A stretch of 64,000 nucleotides of DNA from Cheilinus undulatus (Eukaryota > Chordata > Actinopteri > Labriformes > Labridae): positions 20,771,667-20,835,666 of the forward strand of contig NC_054884.1 in NCBI RefSeq assembly GCF_018320785.1, in the 5' to 3' direction. The translations under genes and the position numbers were made by a program. Position 1 is the stretch's first letter; every line of letters starts with the position of its first letter. Shown in pieces: positions 14,301 through 26,631 of this stretch. The notes under the pieces were generated by a model. It was given only the letters and a program-made list of their open reading frames with translations. It was not told the DNA's origin and ran no database searches.

Positions 14301-14660
14301 TGCTGACCTGCAGTGATTTTTGCAAGAAAAACATTGTGGATCGTATTCATAGCTTTCAACCACATGACAGGTGCAGAGGCCTGGAGGGCAAAAAGAGCTT
14401 AGGATGGTAGCAGCTATTAATGACAGCTGTGTGGAGCTATGAACCATATATGTTAATTCTCCATCTCCTCAAAACAAATCATGTTTACATTGCCTGACAA
14501 ATGCAGATAAACTGAGGTATTAATTTAAACTGTGAGTTTTAGTAACACTGGACCCTTATAGCACTATCTAAACCGCTAGATCAGAAAAGTTCCAGGCTGA
14601 GTTGGTTTACATACCAGCCTATCTACAGGGGAGGAAAATCCCTCTCTTACAGGATTCTAC
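11396..14660. other. Intergenic, no gene recognised
   Basis: AT-rich. The stretch 13440-13990 has higher GC and overlapping open frames on both strands. Neither shows a family motif nor a complete splice arrangement. Confidence 0.4.
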
Positions 14661-14671
14661 AACAGCATGGA

Positions 14672-14720
14672 CGGTAGGGATGCACGATATTACTGGCATG
14701 ATACTGGTATCAGCGGTGTA
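14672..14720 (+). mobile_element. hAT-like terminus (solo)
   Basis: GTAGGGATGCACGATATTAC and the following ATGATACTGGTATCAGC match the left end of the composite at 56876. No matching right end is nearby. Confidence 0.5.
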
Positions 14721-14788
14721 AGTTGTTTCCTAAGATGCAACACACTCAAGGAAGCCCATTGTAAGCCCTCAACATTTGAGTGAGGTGT

Positions 14789-15240
14789 ATATACTGGCAT
14801 TCCCATTCCATGCAGCTCCCACTGCACAGTTTTTGTAATTACATTAATGACAGTGGAAGTTCAGAACTCTCCAGCTATGGAATCAGCAGAGCGTTGGCGA
14901 CTTATGTACCATGTGCCTAAGCAGTCGTTGACCCTGCTCTGAGATTTCTGTGAAGTCTTCTGTGAGGCTAAGTTGCTGTTGTTCCTAAATGCTTCCACTT
15001 TCTAATAATATCCCTTACAGTGGACTGTGGAATATCCAGCAGGGATGAAATTTCAGAAACTGTCTTATTGCAAAGGCGGCATCCATCACAGGACCACACT
15101 TGAAGTCAGCGAGCTCCTCAGAACAACACAAATGTTTGCAAATGCAGACTGCACGCCTTGGTGATTAATCTTATACATCTGAAGCAACACCTGATTTGAA
15201 TAATTAACATTTTGGGCCAAATAGTTTTGTCCGTATAGTG
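14789..15240 (-). mobile_element. Tc1-like relic, 5' half (family of 43935-44757)
   Basis: Minus-strand copy ending in a terminal CACTATACGGACAAAAC next to TA. It includes GGAATATCCAGCAGGGATG and GGAATCAGCAGAGCGTTGG. The transposase is broken and its 3' half missing. Confidence 0.7.
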
Positions 15241-16407
15241 TATCTGAAAACATGCAAAAATTCAATGCATCTCTAATGCACAGCTTTATGAATTCATGAT
15301 GTATTTGGGTCAACAGCACTGCTGTTTGGGAAGTGAAGGGCATGACATTTTTAAGCATAGATGAGTGCTAATTGGTTAGTAGTAGCTAGTTCATGTCACT
15401 TTTTTAAAATAAGGATGACTGTCAGGTGTCTTTTGGGGATGTTATGTTTAACGTAAGTCAGATTTTAATCCGATTAATACATTACTTAATGACAGGATCA
15501 GGAGGTCTGTTTGGTATTGCTACATTGTTCCCCAAAGGAATAAAAGCGCTTAAAACTTCTGCCCCTTTCTGGGTTTTCTTTCTCTGATGTTGAAGTATAA
15601 CCTGTGTTTGTCTCTTCATCTAGTTAAAAAATACTGGAGTTTTAGAAAAATTAATAAACTAAACTGGCTAAAATATGTACATGGCACTGAGACTGTCAAC
15701 TTCTTGCAGCGTACATCTGTGGAAAGCCTTTCTTGCCTCCAGGGAGCAGTTCCATGACTGTGGAACGTCAGATGAAAGCTATGAATTGTCACTGCAGTAT
15801 GTCACTGGTACTCTTTAAATTGAACCTCAGACTTACAGCTATAAAATCACACATGCATTGGCAGTTTTGAAGAATGACACAGTATGCTTGGTCCTGTTGC
15901 AGTAAACCTTCTTTGGTAATTCTAGGTTAAAGCACAAGGAAGATGTGACTGAATATATATTTCAAACTACTACTTTTTGTTAAATATAACAGTCAGCCCC
16001 ATTTTTTGCTGCAAAGGTGTGTTTTTTGTGAAAGAGGTGATGGTAAATCTCTGTTGAATAGGCAGTTATTTAGCTACATGGCTCCAGAGAGCAGGAAATG
16101 TTTCTTTTCTCTTATATCTATCGCAGATGTGTCCATTTTAACAATAAATTAAAGCATGATAATTAAATATCCATGCTCATTCATTGGAATCAACTTGTAA
16201 AAATGAAAAATATTCAATTTCGCATTTAAAGCCTCACTAATAACCTCTACCAGACATTATCTACCCATGTTTTTTCTTCCAAAAAAATTTTAACCTCCTC
16301 ACAGTTTTGCTTGTAAATAACGTGTAAAACACAGAAGAAATCAAGAACATATGATAAGGAAAAATATAAATACTAATTCTAAAAGTACTTAATGTTTCTT
16401 CTCCTTT
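15241..16407. other. Region downstream of SLC35G1
   Basis: No gene. Part is probably the SLC35G1 3' UTR, but no convincing minus-strand poly(A) signal fixes its end. Confidence 0.35.
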
Positions 16408-16820
16408 TCAGCTCTTTCGAGAGCTGCTGTACCACTTCCTAAGTGCTACTCCACTTGTGCTCGCCACAACGCACAGCGCCCCACCCAGGCTCCACCAGGT
16501 AGGTACACGGTTAAAGAAGATAAACTGGAAGATGAACGACAGCACCACATCGAAAGTCCTCATCAGGGCGACTGGTCCAGCTTTCTCGATCTGCAGGGCC
16601 TTTGTGAGGAAGGTCTGTCCAGCAATGCCCAGGACAGCAATCAGCATCAGCATCCAGCGATCGCGGCCACAGGACGGGAGCTTCCACTCCCCAAGGACGG
16701 ATACGGTGATGATGCACTCAAGGAAACCAATGACAGCGTAGTACCAGACGGAGAGGTAGTAATGAACGCTCTTCCCAATCTTGCGAAGGACAACGTATGT
16801 CATAGCAGCTCCAATAGCCC
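16408..16820 (-). CDS. slc35g1: SLC35G1 coding exon 5 (terminal)
   Basis: Acceptor GAAAG; ends with the stop TGA (plus-strand tca at 16408-16410). Encodes the second EamA unit with LSVWYYAVIG, KALQIEKAGPVALM and WWSLGGALCVVAS, then a short Lys/Ser tail. Confidence 0.94.
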
Positions 16821-19800
16821 CTTTCATAGAAGAAAAAAGAGAAAGAATAAAAACAGAAAATTTTAAATGAATGGATAAATAAGAAACACACAATTCACTT
16901 CAAATCCTGATAACTTTAAACAGTTGATTTCTATTCTATTTCTAAGGAAAATCCCCTTCATAAAAACATGTAAATCACTCCTTAATTCGTCTTGCATTTT
17001 TAAACTTTCCTACCCTGATGTTAAAGTATTATCTCCATAGTGAAGAGGCAGCATCAAACCTCCTATCTGAGTCAGACTGAATTAGACCTTGTATTGTCAG
17101 CAGTAAAACTGCACTGTAGAAGAAGCAACAAATCAAAACTACCCTTTCATCAGTCAGTCATCATTTAGGACTAATTTCCAGACCCTTGGGAGCACTACAA
17201 TTTGCATGTAGAAACACCTTTGAGTTAAACAAAATAATACATTTGTATTTTTGTCAAACTGAAGGTATCTCCAATGTAAATGAGTTTCACAAGACCTTTC
17301 CATTGAGAATCTTGCTGTATTTGCTGGGTTAAATGTGTTGCAGAGATGTAGCACAAAAGAACAGGAACCAATGAGAGGAGGTCAGAGTGACCTTAACCTT
17401 TGACAGTAAAAATACAATCTGTTAATCCTTGAGTCAAAGGATCTGCTCACAGTGGATCATGAAGAAGCTCTTACAACTCCAGAGACAGCATTTAAATTCA
17501 TTTTTTTTCTCCAACAAAAATTTGGATAAAAGCATTGCTGTAAAGAAGCCAGTGTAAGATCACTACTTTGTGGCTAATTTAAAAAATTCTGTTTAAATAT
17601 TCTATTCACCAAAAAAAAAAAAAAAAAAAAAAAACAACAATAAAAAGAAAAACTTGATGGAGTGACATATGGTGTTTGAGATTGTGTTTGGAGTGATCGA
17701 CAACATTAGAAGTACCAAGTACCAACACCTTGGCAAAACAAGTCTACCTTGCTTTTCACAAAAGAAAATGAAGAATCACCAACTTTATACTTCCTTCTGT
17801 ATGGCTTTAAGTCTATGTAAGGCAAAATCAGAAATAGGTATGTAAACATACTTCTTCTGTTGGGAAAAATTGCTGAAAATCTGTTGTAAGAAAAATTTGC
17901 AAGGTCAGACAGGTCCAATATAAAAGCCAGATCAACCCTCTATTATCAGGTTTGGTCTTTATTTAAGGTTAAGAAAGGCACTTTCCTGTGAGTGGGTGTA
18001 GTTTTGGCACATTCAATACAACAGCAGCTCAATAAAAACTTAAAATACAGTACTGTGTGGAACTTTAAGGCATGTTTTGGCCAAAAAATGAGGCTGCAGT
18101 AAGGCGTAGATGTGTCAAGTAAGCCTGCCTGGGGGCATCATCGGCAGAAGAGAGAATTAACACAACCCCTGCCGTTATCTGGATGTCCATGCATACTACA
18201 AGGGGCATGGCAAAATAATCTGTTTAAATAAGAAAGTCCACACCTTTAGGGCGAAGTAAGGGGTGGCTGTGGAGAGTAAGCATATGTGCCAAGCTTGTCT
18301 CTTCCCAGCCATGCCCCCCTCTCCCTGTTGTGGCACATCAGGCAAGTTATGAAGCACCCTACATGTCTTAAACTTGTGAACAAGACAACAAAATTTTAAT
18401 TGCTTTACATGGGTATACAGGGGCAGGGAAAACAAAGTTATACAGAGTATACCCAATTATTTTTTAGTCTCCATGAGTACCCACTTCTAAATCCTCTCTG
18501 ATGTACACCATTCAGTAGTAGCTGCATTTTGTCCTTGGATGGCAAAGTCATGACCTGCCTCACTCAGCCTCTAATTGATAAGTACTTGTTAATTGGCTAG
18601 TTATTACCTACACTGTTTTGTTGGGTAAGGACAATAGGGTAAGCCAATCAGAAGCAGATTAGAGGAGGTCATACTTCGATATCTTACAATGTAAAAAGGC
18701 AGGCTGTTTATGCTTTGCTGGATTTGTTGCGAAAATGTGGGGCGTAAATGAAGAGTATATCCACTTCTGGGGGCACTTCATCACTGACTTTGAACCCCAA
18801 CTGCTTTCTAATTTTACAGCCAAATAGACATTTCACCTGCAAAAGCAGCAATGGTCCCCTTGAGATGGTTGGTGTAGTTTCCTTCAATACCATGTAAATC
18901 CTCGCCAAAGATGAATGGTGGTCGAGCGATGAGGATGACTCCAGTGAGCGTAAAAACAGTGAAGACACAGTCCCAGATTGTACAACGTTCCTTTAGGAAG
19001 ATCCAAGCCAGGAGGGAGGTAAAGACTGGATTACTGAAAAACATCAAAGGAAGATTTTTTTTGCGTGAAAAGAAATATGGATTTTTGTAGTTAGGTATTT
19101 AAAAAGGAGGGAATGAAAGGGCAAACTTTGGAGAAATGTTGGATTTTATGTCAACAGACTTGTCTCATATTTGCTTTCTTGCTCTATTAAAATCACTACC
19201 AACAAATTTTTAATTAATTATTGCCAGGATATGGGACAAACAGATAATTAGTAGATTAAAAAGGAAGATTAACAAAAATGGTGAACCATATAGAATTAAG
19301 ACATTAAAGACCATAATCTCTGCTAATCCACATCCATTAAATTCTTACAGATTCTCACCTGAACATAATAACTGTGGCATCTGCAAGCGGCATCTGCTGA
19401 ACAGCATAGAAGAGCAAGATCATGGCATTTGAACCGACGAAGCCCCGAAACACCAGATATTTACGTTTTTCCTTAGGACCAAGGAAACCTGTCCTGGAGG
19501 AAAGGAGACATGAGGATGATGGATGAATGAATGACAGGATGGATGGATGATAGGAGCTGGTGACAGAGGAAGTTACACACAAAATTTTGCTGAAATGTTT
19601 GGCAGCAAAGAGTGAGCTAAAAGAAGACAAATGATCAGATGGTTGGAAAGACAGATGGGTAGATCTAGGTCACAGGAAGATGACAGTGATGGATGGATGG
19701 GATTGAGTCTGGGGCTGGAAAGAGAGGTGGTGATGAATAGATGTCAAAAAGGAGGGATGTAAAGGTTGTATGGATAAATAGGCATACAAATGAATAGAAG

Positions 19801-22800
19801 AACGGGGGCAGTCTTTTGAAATTAAGTTTAATTTGCTTTTGGGATAATAATGATTTTTAAGTTTCCTCAAACAAAGAAAAAAAAACCCTATGTTTCAACA
19901 TAATCAAAACAAGCTGGCAGAATAAATGAGAGTAAAAAAATATAAGAGGTAATGTGTGAAACTTCAACTAATGAGAAAAGTGAACTGCAGTCAGCACCAC
20001 TGGCTAACAAAGAATACACTGCAAGCAAAGGTTAGCCAGCTAGCCAAGCTACAGGCATGATGATATGTTAAGCCATTTATTGCTATCTTAAAGCAAAATG
20101 CAAGCTAATAATAAGTTAAAGCATTCTGGCAAGCTAGCCAACCAATAGCATTTAGCAACCAAAAAGAGCATTTAGACTGCAAACGTTAGCACTCACATCG
20201 TAAAAGCTACACATTAATAATTTGTGATGTAAATTAGCAAGCAGCAGGCTCTGAATTCTAGATGAATAAGCTGACTTCATTTTGATACATTAGCCAAATA
20301 GAAAGTTGTCCACTTTGACAGGTAAGTTTATTTTAGCTAACAAAAGGTTAGCCAGCTAGCCTTAAAAGCTACACTCCATATTAATGGTGCTTATTGCTCA
20401 TAACATTAGCCGATAATGTAATTTACAAACAGTAGGTTAGCCCTTCTTCTAGCACAGTATTCTGGATGAATAAGATAACTTTCTAGCAACTTGTCAGTGT
20501 GGCCATGTTAGTTTAGTTATGACAATAAAAACTTTGTGTATGTACTAAAAGGCCCATTTTCTCCAATCACATTTGTTTGACCTTATCTTGCTTTCATTGT
20601 GTTTCTTTTTCTCCTTTGTCATTGTATTTTAATGTCCTGTGTGAAGCACTTTGAATTGCCTTGTTGCTGAAATGTGCTATACAAATAAACTTGCCTTGCC
20701 TTGCCTTACTGTATCAACTGGATGCAACTTTGAGCCTTATTATATCTTGCCTATATAAAGTTTTTCCCAGTGTTGGCTCTTTAAGAGTTGAAAAGAGGAA
20801 CATTGCTTTGTAATGCTTGACTTCATCCTCAAAACATGCATTTAGGTCTAATTAGTGTCCTTGTGGTCTTATAAAGTTGAATGTATATTTTGGTGTTCTG
20901 CTTGAAAATGGTTAATCAGATGGTTGAAAGCTAGAGTACTAATATCCTGTGTATACCAAATAATATAACATCATTAAGAAAGGCAGCCTTAGAGAATTGA
21001 GTTTCCCAAGAATAAAAACACAGTTTGTTTTCCCATAGCAAAAATGAATGGTATAATAAATGCCTTGTTCAGTATTTTGACAGCTTAAACTTGTTTGAAC
21101 AGTGACTCTAGGGTAAGCCAAAATTATAGCAAATGAAATAATCCAGACAAGCTAGCTAGCTGAGTTTTGCAGGTTAACCCAATGAAACCCAAAATATTAG
21201 CATGCAGAGAGTAAATCTTGAACCTTGGATTTAAGTTTTCAACAAAATTGTGAAACAGTCTGAGTGTCTCCATGATGCTTACTTGTTGTAGATGAGCAAC
21301 GGTATAGTAAAGAGCATCTGGAAAAAGCAGCGTATGGCACTGATCTCTATGGCGTGGACACCCTGGATGGTTTTCACCAACAGGGCAATGATGGAGAAGA
21401 AAACTGTGGACAGGAAAGCGTAAAACAAACCAATACCTGGACATCTCTTTTGTTTCTCTGGGCCTATGGAAAAGAAAGCACAGGAGGAAAGAGTCAACTG
21501 TCAGGGATGGAGAAGGAGAGTCATTTCTTAACATGCTGATTTTTTTCTTCTGTGCTTATGTTGATACAGTAACTATAGCATGATACGGTTGAGCTGAGTG
21601 TGTTATTGAACTCCATGTGGCTGAGTAAGATATTGTATTGAAAAACACATGGACAAAAGATCTGCAAGAGACAGCAGCGTATTGTTTGCAAACCCTGACT
21701 GTGGAGTAATAAACTGATATGCTTGTGAAGATTAGATTTCTACCTGAAGTCACACAGGCGTCTCTTTGTATTAGTCCACAATGTGACGTCTATTTAGCCC
21801 TTCCTTCATTATATGGTAGGTATTTTCCTCACCTTGCACCAAGCCAACGGCCTAACCTAACCTTTAAGTTCTCTATTGGAGAGGATTTAGTTCTACATGG
21901 TGTTTATTTATTCTATCTTTACCTGTAAGAGAAAGAGACAGGATCAAAGTACAGTGTAATTTAAGTGTCCTAGTAATGCCAACATTTTGTTAAATAAAAT
22001 ACCATTATGACTCAAGAGAAGGATTCTGTGATGATGACATCACTTTATTACAGTGGCCTGGAAGTGCAATACAAAATTACAAAGTCTGAAACACAAAGCT
22101 TGAAACAAATTTATATCGGTCAAAACACTTCTACATTTCATAGAAACAATTTACATTTGCAAACACTTTTACCAATGACAGGACAAAGATAGATTTTACG
22201 AAAAAAAAGTACAAACAGTCAGAAAAAAAAAGAATGAAACACTTAAAAAACATTTTTTATTCAATAAAGCAAATCTAAAATTTTACAAAAATACTTTTTT
22301 TTTAATTTACATTTTACAAAACAAATAAAACATGAAACACTTTTACATGAGTGGAGACAAATTTACAAGATGTAGAATACTTTTACAACTTTTAAAGGAA
22401 ATTTACAAACAGTATCTTAACAATATCTCTGTACCAAATGCAGAAAGTGAATTAAGTTTCAAATTTTGTAAAGTGTTTCAGACTTTCTCATTTGTTTTCA
22501 GACTGTGTAAATTGGTTTCAAGTTTTGTTATAGTGTTTCAGACTTTAACATTTTGTATCAGACTTTGTAGATTTGTTTCAAATTTTGTAAAAGTGTTTCA
22601 GACTTTCTCATTTTGTTTCAGACTGTGTAAATTGGTTTCAAGTTTCTAAAAATGTGTTTCATATTTTTCATGCTGTATCGGACTTTGTAAATTTGTGTCA
22701 AGTTCTGTAAAAGTGTTTCAAACTTTCTCATTTTGTATTGGACTTTAAAAATTTGTTTCAAGTTTTCTGGCAGTTTAAATACTTTGTTACTCTGAATCAG

Positions 22801-24353
22801 ACTTAGTTAATTTGTTTCCACTTTTGTAAAAGTGTTTCAGACTTTCTCATCTGGTATCAGAATGTGTAATTTTGTGTCAAGATTTGGGTTTCAGACTTTA
22901 TGGAAGTTTATGTTGTAAAATGCTATTCTTTACTTTTGTGAAAGTGCTTTACTGATGTAAATTTGTTTAATGAAATGTAAAAATATTTTGGTTAATGTAA
23001 ATTTCATTCAAGATTTGTAAAATTCCTTCAGACATTGTATTTCTTTATTGCACTTCCAGGCCACCATACTTTAGGATGTCTGTCAACAACAATAATCAAT
23101 TGGTATTAAAAAAAATAAACTATTTTGAGGGTTTTAATGCTTGAATATATGAAAGAGATGAAAGGAAAAAAAATCAGCATTGCTACCCCACTGCTGTTGT
23201 CAGCCTTTAATATGATCTATCAGTAAGGTGTTTTCCTCAGGTAAAAAAGGTATTAAGGGAAGCGGACACCCTGGGTCATCAGGTGCATTCCTCATTTGCT
23301 GCAAATGTATTTGTTTTCCTTCAAGTAGAAGGAAAAGATAAGAGGCCCTTTGTTGTTGAGGGCAGCTAGTTGTTGAAATCAACTGTACAGCAAATGAGCA
23401 AAAACAAGTAATAAAGTGCAGCAGCATTTTGATATAACTTTAGCAAGCTCTTATTTTGGAGTGTGGTTTGCAAAAAAAAAAAAAAAAGAAAGAAAAAAAA
23501 GAAAAATCAAAAAGAACTTGGGTGGCCTGGTGCTGTGAGTGAAAAGTGCACAGTCATCCATCCTCTTTAGGCATGATGCAAATGTTAAGCTGGCTTACAG
23601 CATTTTATCTTTGCTGGCTTCACACTTAGCAACCCAAAGATTATTAAGCAAAGAATTTAAGGTTAAAATGTTTATCAAGCATTTTGTTAAGTGTTTCCAA
23701 TCGTAGCCTATACTCAGAAATAATCAGATATCTATTTTTACATCGCAAAAGAGTACGCCATTCAACCAACCTTAAATGTAAACTGCATTTAACTGTTGTT
23801 TCCTTGAACTATAAAATTGTCAATAGGCTAGTAGCAAACACGTGACCGGTCCACTGATAAATGACGTTTCACGGTTAGATAATGTGAAGGCTACGCTGGA
23901 AGTCCGTGCTTCTCTGGCTGCTCTCTTACTATCTATTTACTCATGGGAAACGTATGGAATACTCAACATTAATGTTGAAATGGCAACACTTTGTCCACAG
24001 TTTAAACGTTATTTTGTGTAAATAAGTGCGTGCGCTCCTTTACCTTCACGTGCGTTCTGTTCTCTGGATGCAGGCTTGCCCCTGATGCAAAACGTCGGTG
24101 GGCATAGCGTTTTCTTCTTCTTCTCCTCGCCGCCTTCCTGTGAAGTTTCGCTTCCCCCCTCTTCTTCCTTCTCCTGAGCATCATCATCGTTACCGCGACA
24201 GTTACTACGCAGGTGAATCCTCTCTGCTGTCCCTTCATCATCGCCACTCTCTTCGTGGTCGTCGCCATGGCTGTCAACTTTGTGAAACACTACAGTAATG
24301 TCGTCCTCTACGGTTAAAGCCCGCTCGTGTGTACAGTTGTTACAGTCGCCCAT
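16408..24353 (-). CDS. slc35g1: SLC35G1, solute carrier family 35 member G1 (complete, 5 coding exons)
   Basis: Coding exons on the minus strand are 24353-24044, 21463-21283, 19493-19359, 19033-18837 and 16820-16408. Together they give 1236 nt, 411 residues plus TGA, with every junction GT-AG and in phase. The product is a ten-helix membrane protein of the drug/metabolite transporter superfamily with two EamA halves (about residues 114-250 and 270-405). It matches human SLC35G1 (about 365 residues) through motifs such as ISAIRC, LADATV, LKGTIAA, GKSV, KALQIEKAGPVA and PTWW.LGGALCVVAS. The first 103 residues are an extra-long hydrophilic tail rich in Asp/Glu with a run of Lys. The human protein, also called POST/TMEM20, binds STIM1 in store-operated calcium signalling, and citrate transport has been reported. 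The ATG at 24353 is the first in-frame ATG; upstream extension would need a non-ATG start. The family assignment is secure; transport substrate is not visible in sequence. Confidence 0.95.
17611..17634 (+). repeat. Poly-A tract
   Basis: Uninterrupted run of 24 A in SLC35G1 intron 4. Confidence 0.9.
18050..18285 (+). repeat. Unclassified repeat family, copy 2 (SLC35G1 intron 4)
   Basis: Contains AGTAAGGCGTAGATGTG, GGGGCATGGCAAAATAATCT and AGTAAGGGGTGG, shared with 10090, 53461 and 62165. Confidence 0.65.
18837..19033 (-). CDS. slc35g1: SLC35G1 coding exon 4
   Basis: Acceptor TTTTCAG, donor GTGAAA. Encodes SNPVFTSLLAWIFLKE, TGVILIARPPFIFG and LKGTIAAFAG, i.e. the end of EamA unit 1 and the linker. 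Confidence 0.93.
19359..19493 (-). CDS. slc35g1: SLC35G1 coding exon 3
   Basis: Acceptor CCTCCAG, donor GTGAGA. Encodes TGFLGPKEKRKYLVFRG and ends with LADATVIMF, covering helices 3 and 4 of the first EamA unit. Confidence 0.93.
19505..19710 (+). repeat. GGAT-type microsatellite, degenerate
   Basis: Scattered GGATGGATG runs with AGAT variants in SLC35G1 intron 2 (either side of exon 3 on the plus map). Confidence 0.6.
20560..20707 (+). mobile_element. LINE/SINE 3' tail with (TTGCC)n
   Basis: GAAGCACTTTGAATTGCC, GAAATGTGCTATACAAATAA and a short CTTGCCTTGCC end are typical of the 3' tail of a fish non-LTR retrotransposon. 5' truncated. Confidence 0.6.
21283..21463 (-). CDS. slc35g1: SLC35G1 coding exon 2
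   Basis: Acceptor CCATAG, donor GTAAGC. Encodes CPGIGLFYAFLS through IPLLIYNK: transmembrane segments 1 and 2 with the family motif VHAIEISAIRCFFQML. Confidence 0.93.
22052..23067. mobile_element. Palindromic element with internal 60-bp tandem array (SLC35G1 intron 1)
   Basis: Terminal inverted repeats GTGGCCTGGAAGTGCAATA are perfect over 19 bp at the two ends. The right half is a tandem array with motif AGTGTTTCAGACTTT recurring about every 60 bp (22471, 22531, 22591, 22652, 22711, 22830). The left half holds reverse-complement versions such as TTACAAAGTCTGAAACAC. No transposase. Class unknown. Confidence 0.7.
22471..22890 (+). repeat. 60-bp tandem repeat, about 7 units
   Basis: Units of the form AAGTGTTTCAGACTTTCTCA followed by TTTTGTTTCAGACTGTGTAA and ATTGGTTTCAAGTTTTGT. 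Divergence rises to the right. The open frame across it is an artefact of the 60-bp period. Confidence 0.75.
24044..24353 (-). CDS. slc35g1: SLC35G1 coding exon 1 (cytosolic acidic N-terminus)
   Basis: Starts ATGGGCGACTGTAAC and ends in phase 1 at donor GTAAAG. It encodes residues 1-103: acidic, with CxxC near the start (DCNNC) and a KKKK run near residue 84. It lies in a CpG-rich stretch typical of a vertebrate first exon. This part is poorly conserved in the family. Confidence 0.85.
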
Positions 24354-24480
24354 AGTAAGATGTAACGGCGGAGCGGCAGCATGCCTTGGACAGAGTACCG
24401 TCCGCCTTTGGTGCCCTGAGTGACTGAGAAAAGACAAGGTTAATGTCTAACCTTGGTGGCAGGATACAAACTCCCATGCG
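24354..24480 (-). promoter_or_regulatory. slc35g1: Putative SLC35G1 CpG promoter
   Basis: CpG-rich sequence extends from the first exon through its upstream flank, unlike the AT-rich surroundings. No TATA box seen. Inferred. Confidence 0.3.
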
Positions 24481-26629
24481 GTGGTAACTTTACCCACAGG
24501 GGGGCAGAACTGAACCCGAACTAACTGCTGAACAACTAAAACATGACCCTATGTTTACGCCCATTGTAGAGAGAGGACGTGGAGATTAGAACCAACCAAA
24601 ACTCACTTTAATGCCGGCACATTTCTTTATTAAATACATATGTAGTCCACATGGCGTACAGGAAAATCCATAGGTCGTATTTATGTGCGTAGAAAGCACT
24701 ATGTCAAATTATGACGTAGTGCTTAACTTAGGACAATGAGGCTCCGGGTTACTGAGCTAAATACATTACTTGTTTCCTGAGTCATTATGACGACGTTGAA
24801 ATAATTAGTTAGCAACAATATCTTAAGAGAAATTTTCTGTATGATTTTGTTGCAATACTGTTATGAACCTCACTGACAGAGTTTATATGAATTTATTTGC
24901 TATTTCTTAATGAAATTAAAACCCTTTCTTTGACTACATAAGTCGACTCTTCACAATATTCTGAAAGGCTCAGTTCACTTTAATGTAAATTTGAGACTTT
25001 CCTTTAATATCCATTCAGAAAGAAAACTTTACAAAGCAAAAAAGCACCAATAGCAGTAAAAACTGAATATAAATACAGTCACTAATACACACCTAAATTT
25101 ACTCCAGAAATCAATAAAAGCTTTAATCAGCATTCAACAGAACTAAGTCAGATGTTGCATTTTAGTATTTTATTACTACTGTACATAAAGTACATTAACC
25201 AAAATGACAAAGGAACAGCTTAAAACCTCTATCATACCCAGTTATGTTAGACTGACACAAGTAAGCCTACACTAATTTCCTAAAGACGCAAATCACAAAG
25301 CACTCAAACAAGTGGTCACTATTTGTTGCATTTTTTGCTGTATCTACACCAAATTCTATGTCTACAAAAAAAATAAAACACTAAATGTGGTCCCCTCTAC
25401 ATACAAAAGCGATATATAAATTACTTTACATAGTATCATAAAAACGTAAACATCATATTTGGCAACTGTTGTCAGTGAAGGTGTCAATTGTTATTAGAGT
25501 TCAGTTTCCTTTGTGTCTGAATAAGGGGAGTGCATGTGAAAGCACAGGTACTAGGTGCTGCACAGTGGCTGGCATTTTAGTTGCGTAGTAAAGACAACAA
25601 TGGTTTTGTCAATGAGGGAGAAAAGGGGCAAGAGTGCAGTGAAAGAGGGAGGGCGAGGTGACACAGTGGGACGCTTCTAGCTGGTCATTCATCAGGATTC
25701 AACACTGGTGGAGTCTGTGGCATACATGCAATCTTGCTTAACTGACAGCCATAGAGTCAAAAGGATGGGGAAGTTGTTTCTCTATCACTCACAGTGCTTT
25801 TTTTCTTGAATTTATATATCAGCTCAACCTTTTTAAGGTGAAAGTAATCACTTCAGACTTGAACGCAGGTTGAACTGCAGCCAAAGCGCCCTTTAAGAAA
25901 GATCGTAATTCTCAGGAAGTGGTCCTGTCTCTCATAGTAAACTACCCCTTACAGCACTGTCACTGTTGTGTCATCTCTTAAATTTAATTCCGGTTTAATT
26001 TAAAACACCTCAGTGCGGTGGTCCATCTTTTCCACGGTTTAAACTGTTATAGTTTGTGCATTATTTGATGCCTGGGTCAAACACTTTCTGCATTAATGCT
26101 GAAGTTCTTTTATAGACAGTATAATAAATAGGTGATGTCAATCTAAATAGTCCTAAATTGGTATTCCAATAGCTTTTACACAACCTCCTCAACCTCACAC
26201 TCATGCATCTCTTGTCATAACATTTTACTCTTAAGTCAGTTTCATGAAGTGCTTGTCAAACCAAACACGATGTCAGTTAAAAACAGTTTCCCTGGGTCTA
26301 TCTAGAAATACCTTGAGAAAATAACTATTTTCACATTATTGCTTGTTTCTACCACTAGCACTACCAGACTCTATTGTTTTCTACAAAAATTAAAGCACTG
26401 TATTTAGGTGACTTGCAGAGACATAGACAGTATGCCCAATAAGTGCAAGTACCCCTGTAGGGAGAATAACAGGGATTTAATAGCTTGTACTTCCTTTGAG
26501 ATGGTCACATCGCAATTTAAGTGGAAATAGGTTCAAAAATAGAGTATACAGTATTACATAACCTTAAGAAATCAAAATGAAATGGCACCAGGCTGATAGA
26601 CATTGGCATTGGAGACTGTGTTGGATATA
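24481..26629. other. Intergenic between SLC35G1 and LGI1, nothing recognised
   Basis: No coding, RNA or clear repeat features. It might include a long LGI1 3' UTR split by the downstream Tc1 insertion, but this cannot be shown. Confidence 0.35.
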
Positions 26630-26631
26630 TA

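Noticed and set aside
22332-22649. 105-codon repetitive frame
   Set aside because: Produced by the 60-bp tandem repeat, whose period is a multiple of three; not a gene.
24354-24437. Upstream TTG-initiated extension of SLC35G1
   Set aside because: Non-ATG start; the ATG at 24353 is the first in-frame ATG and the extension lacks homology to the family.
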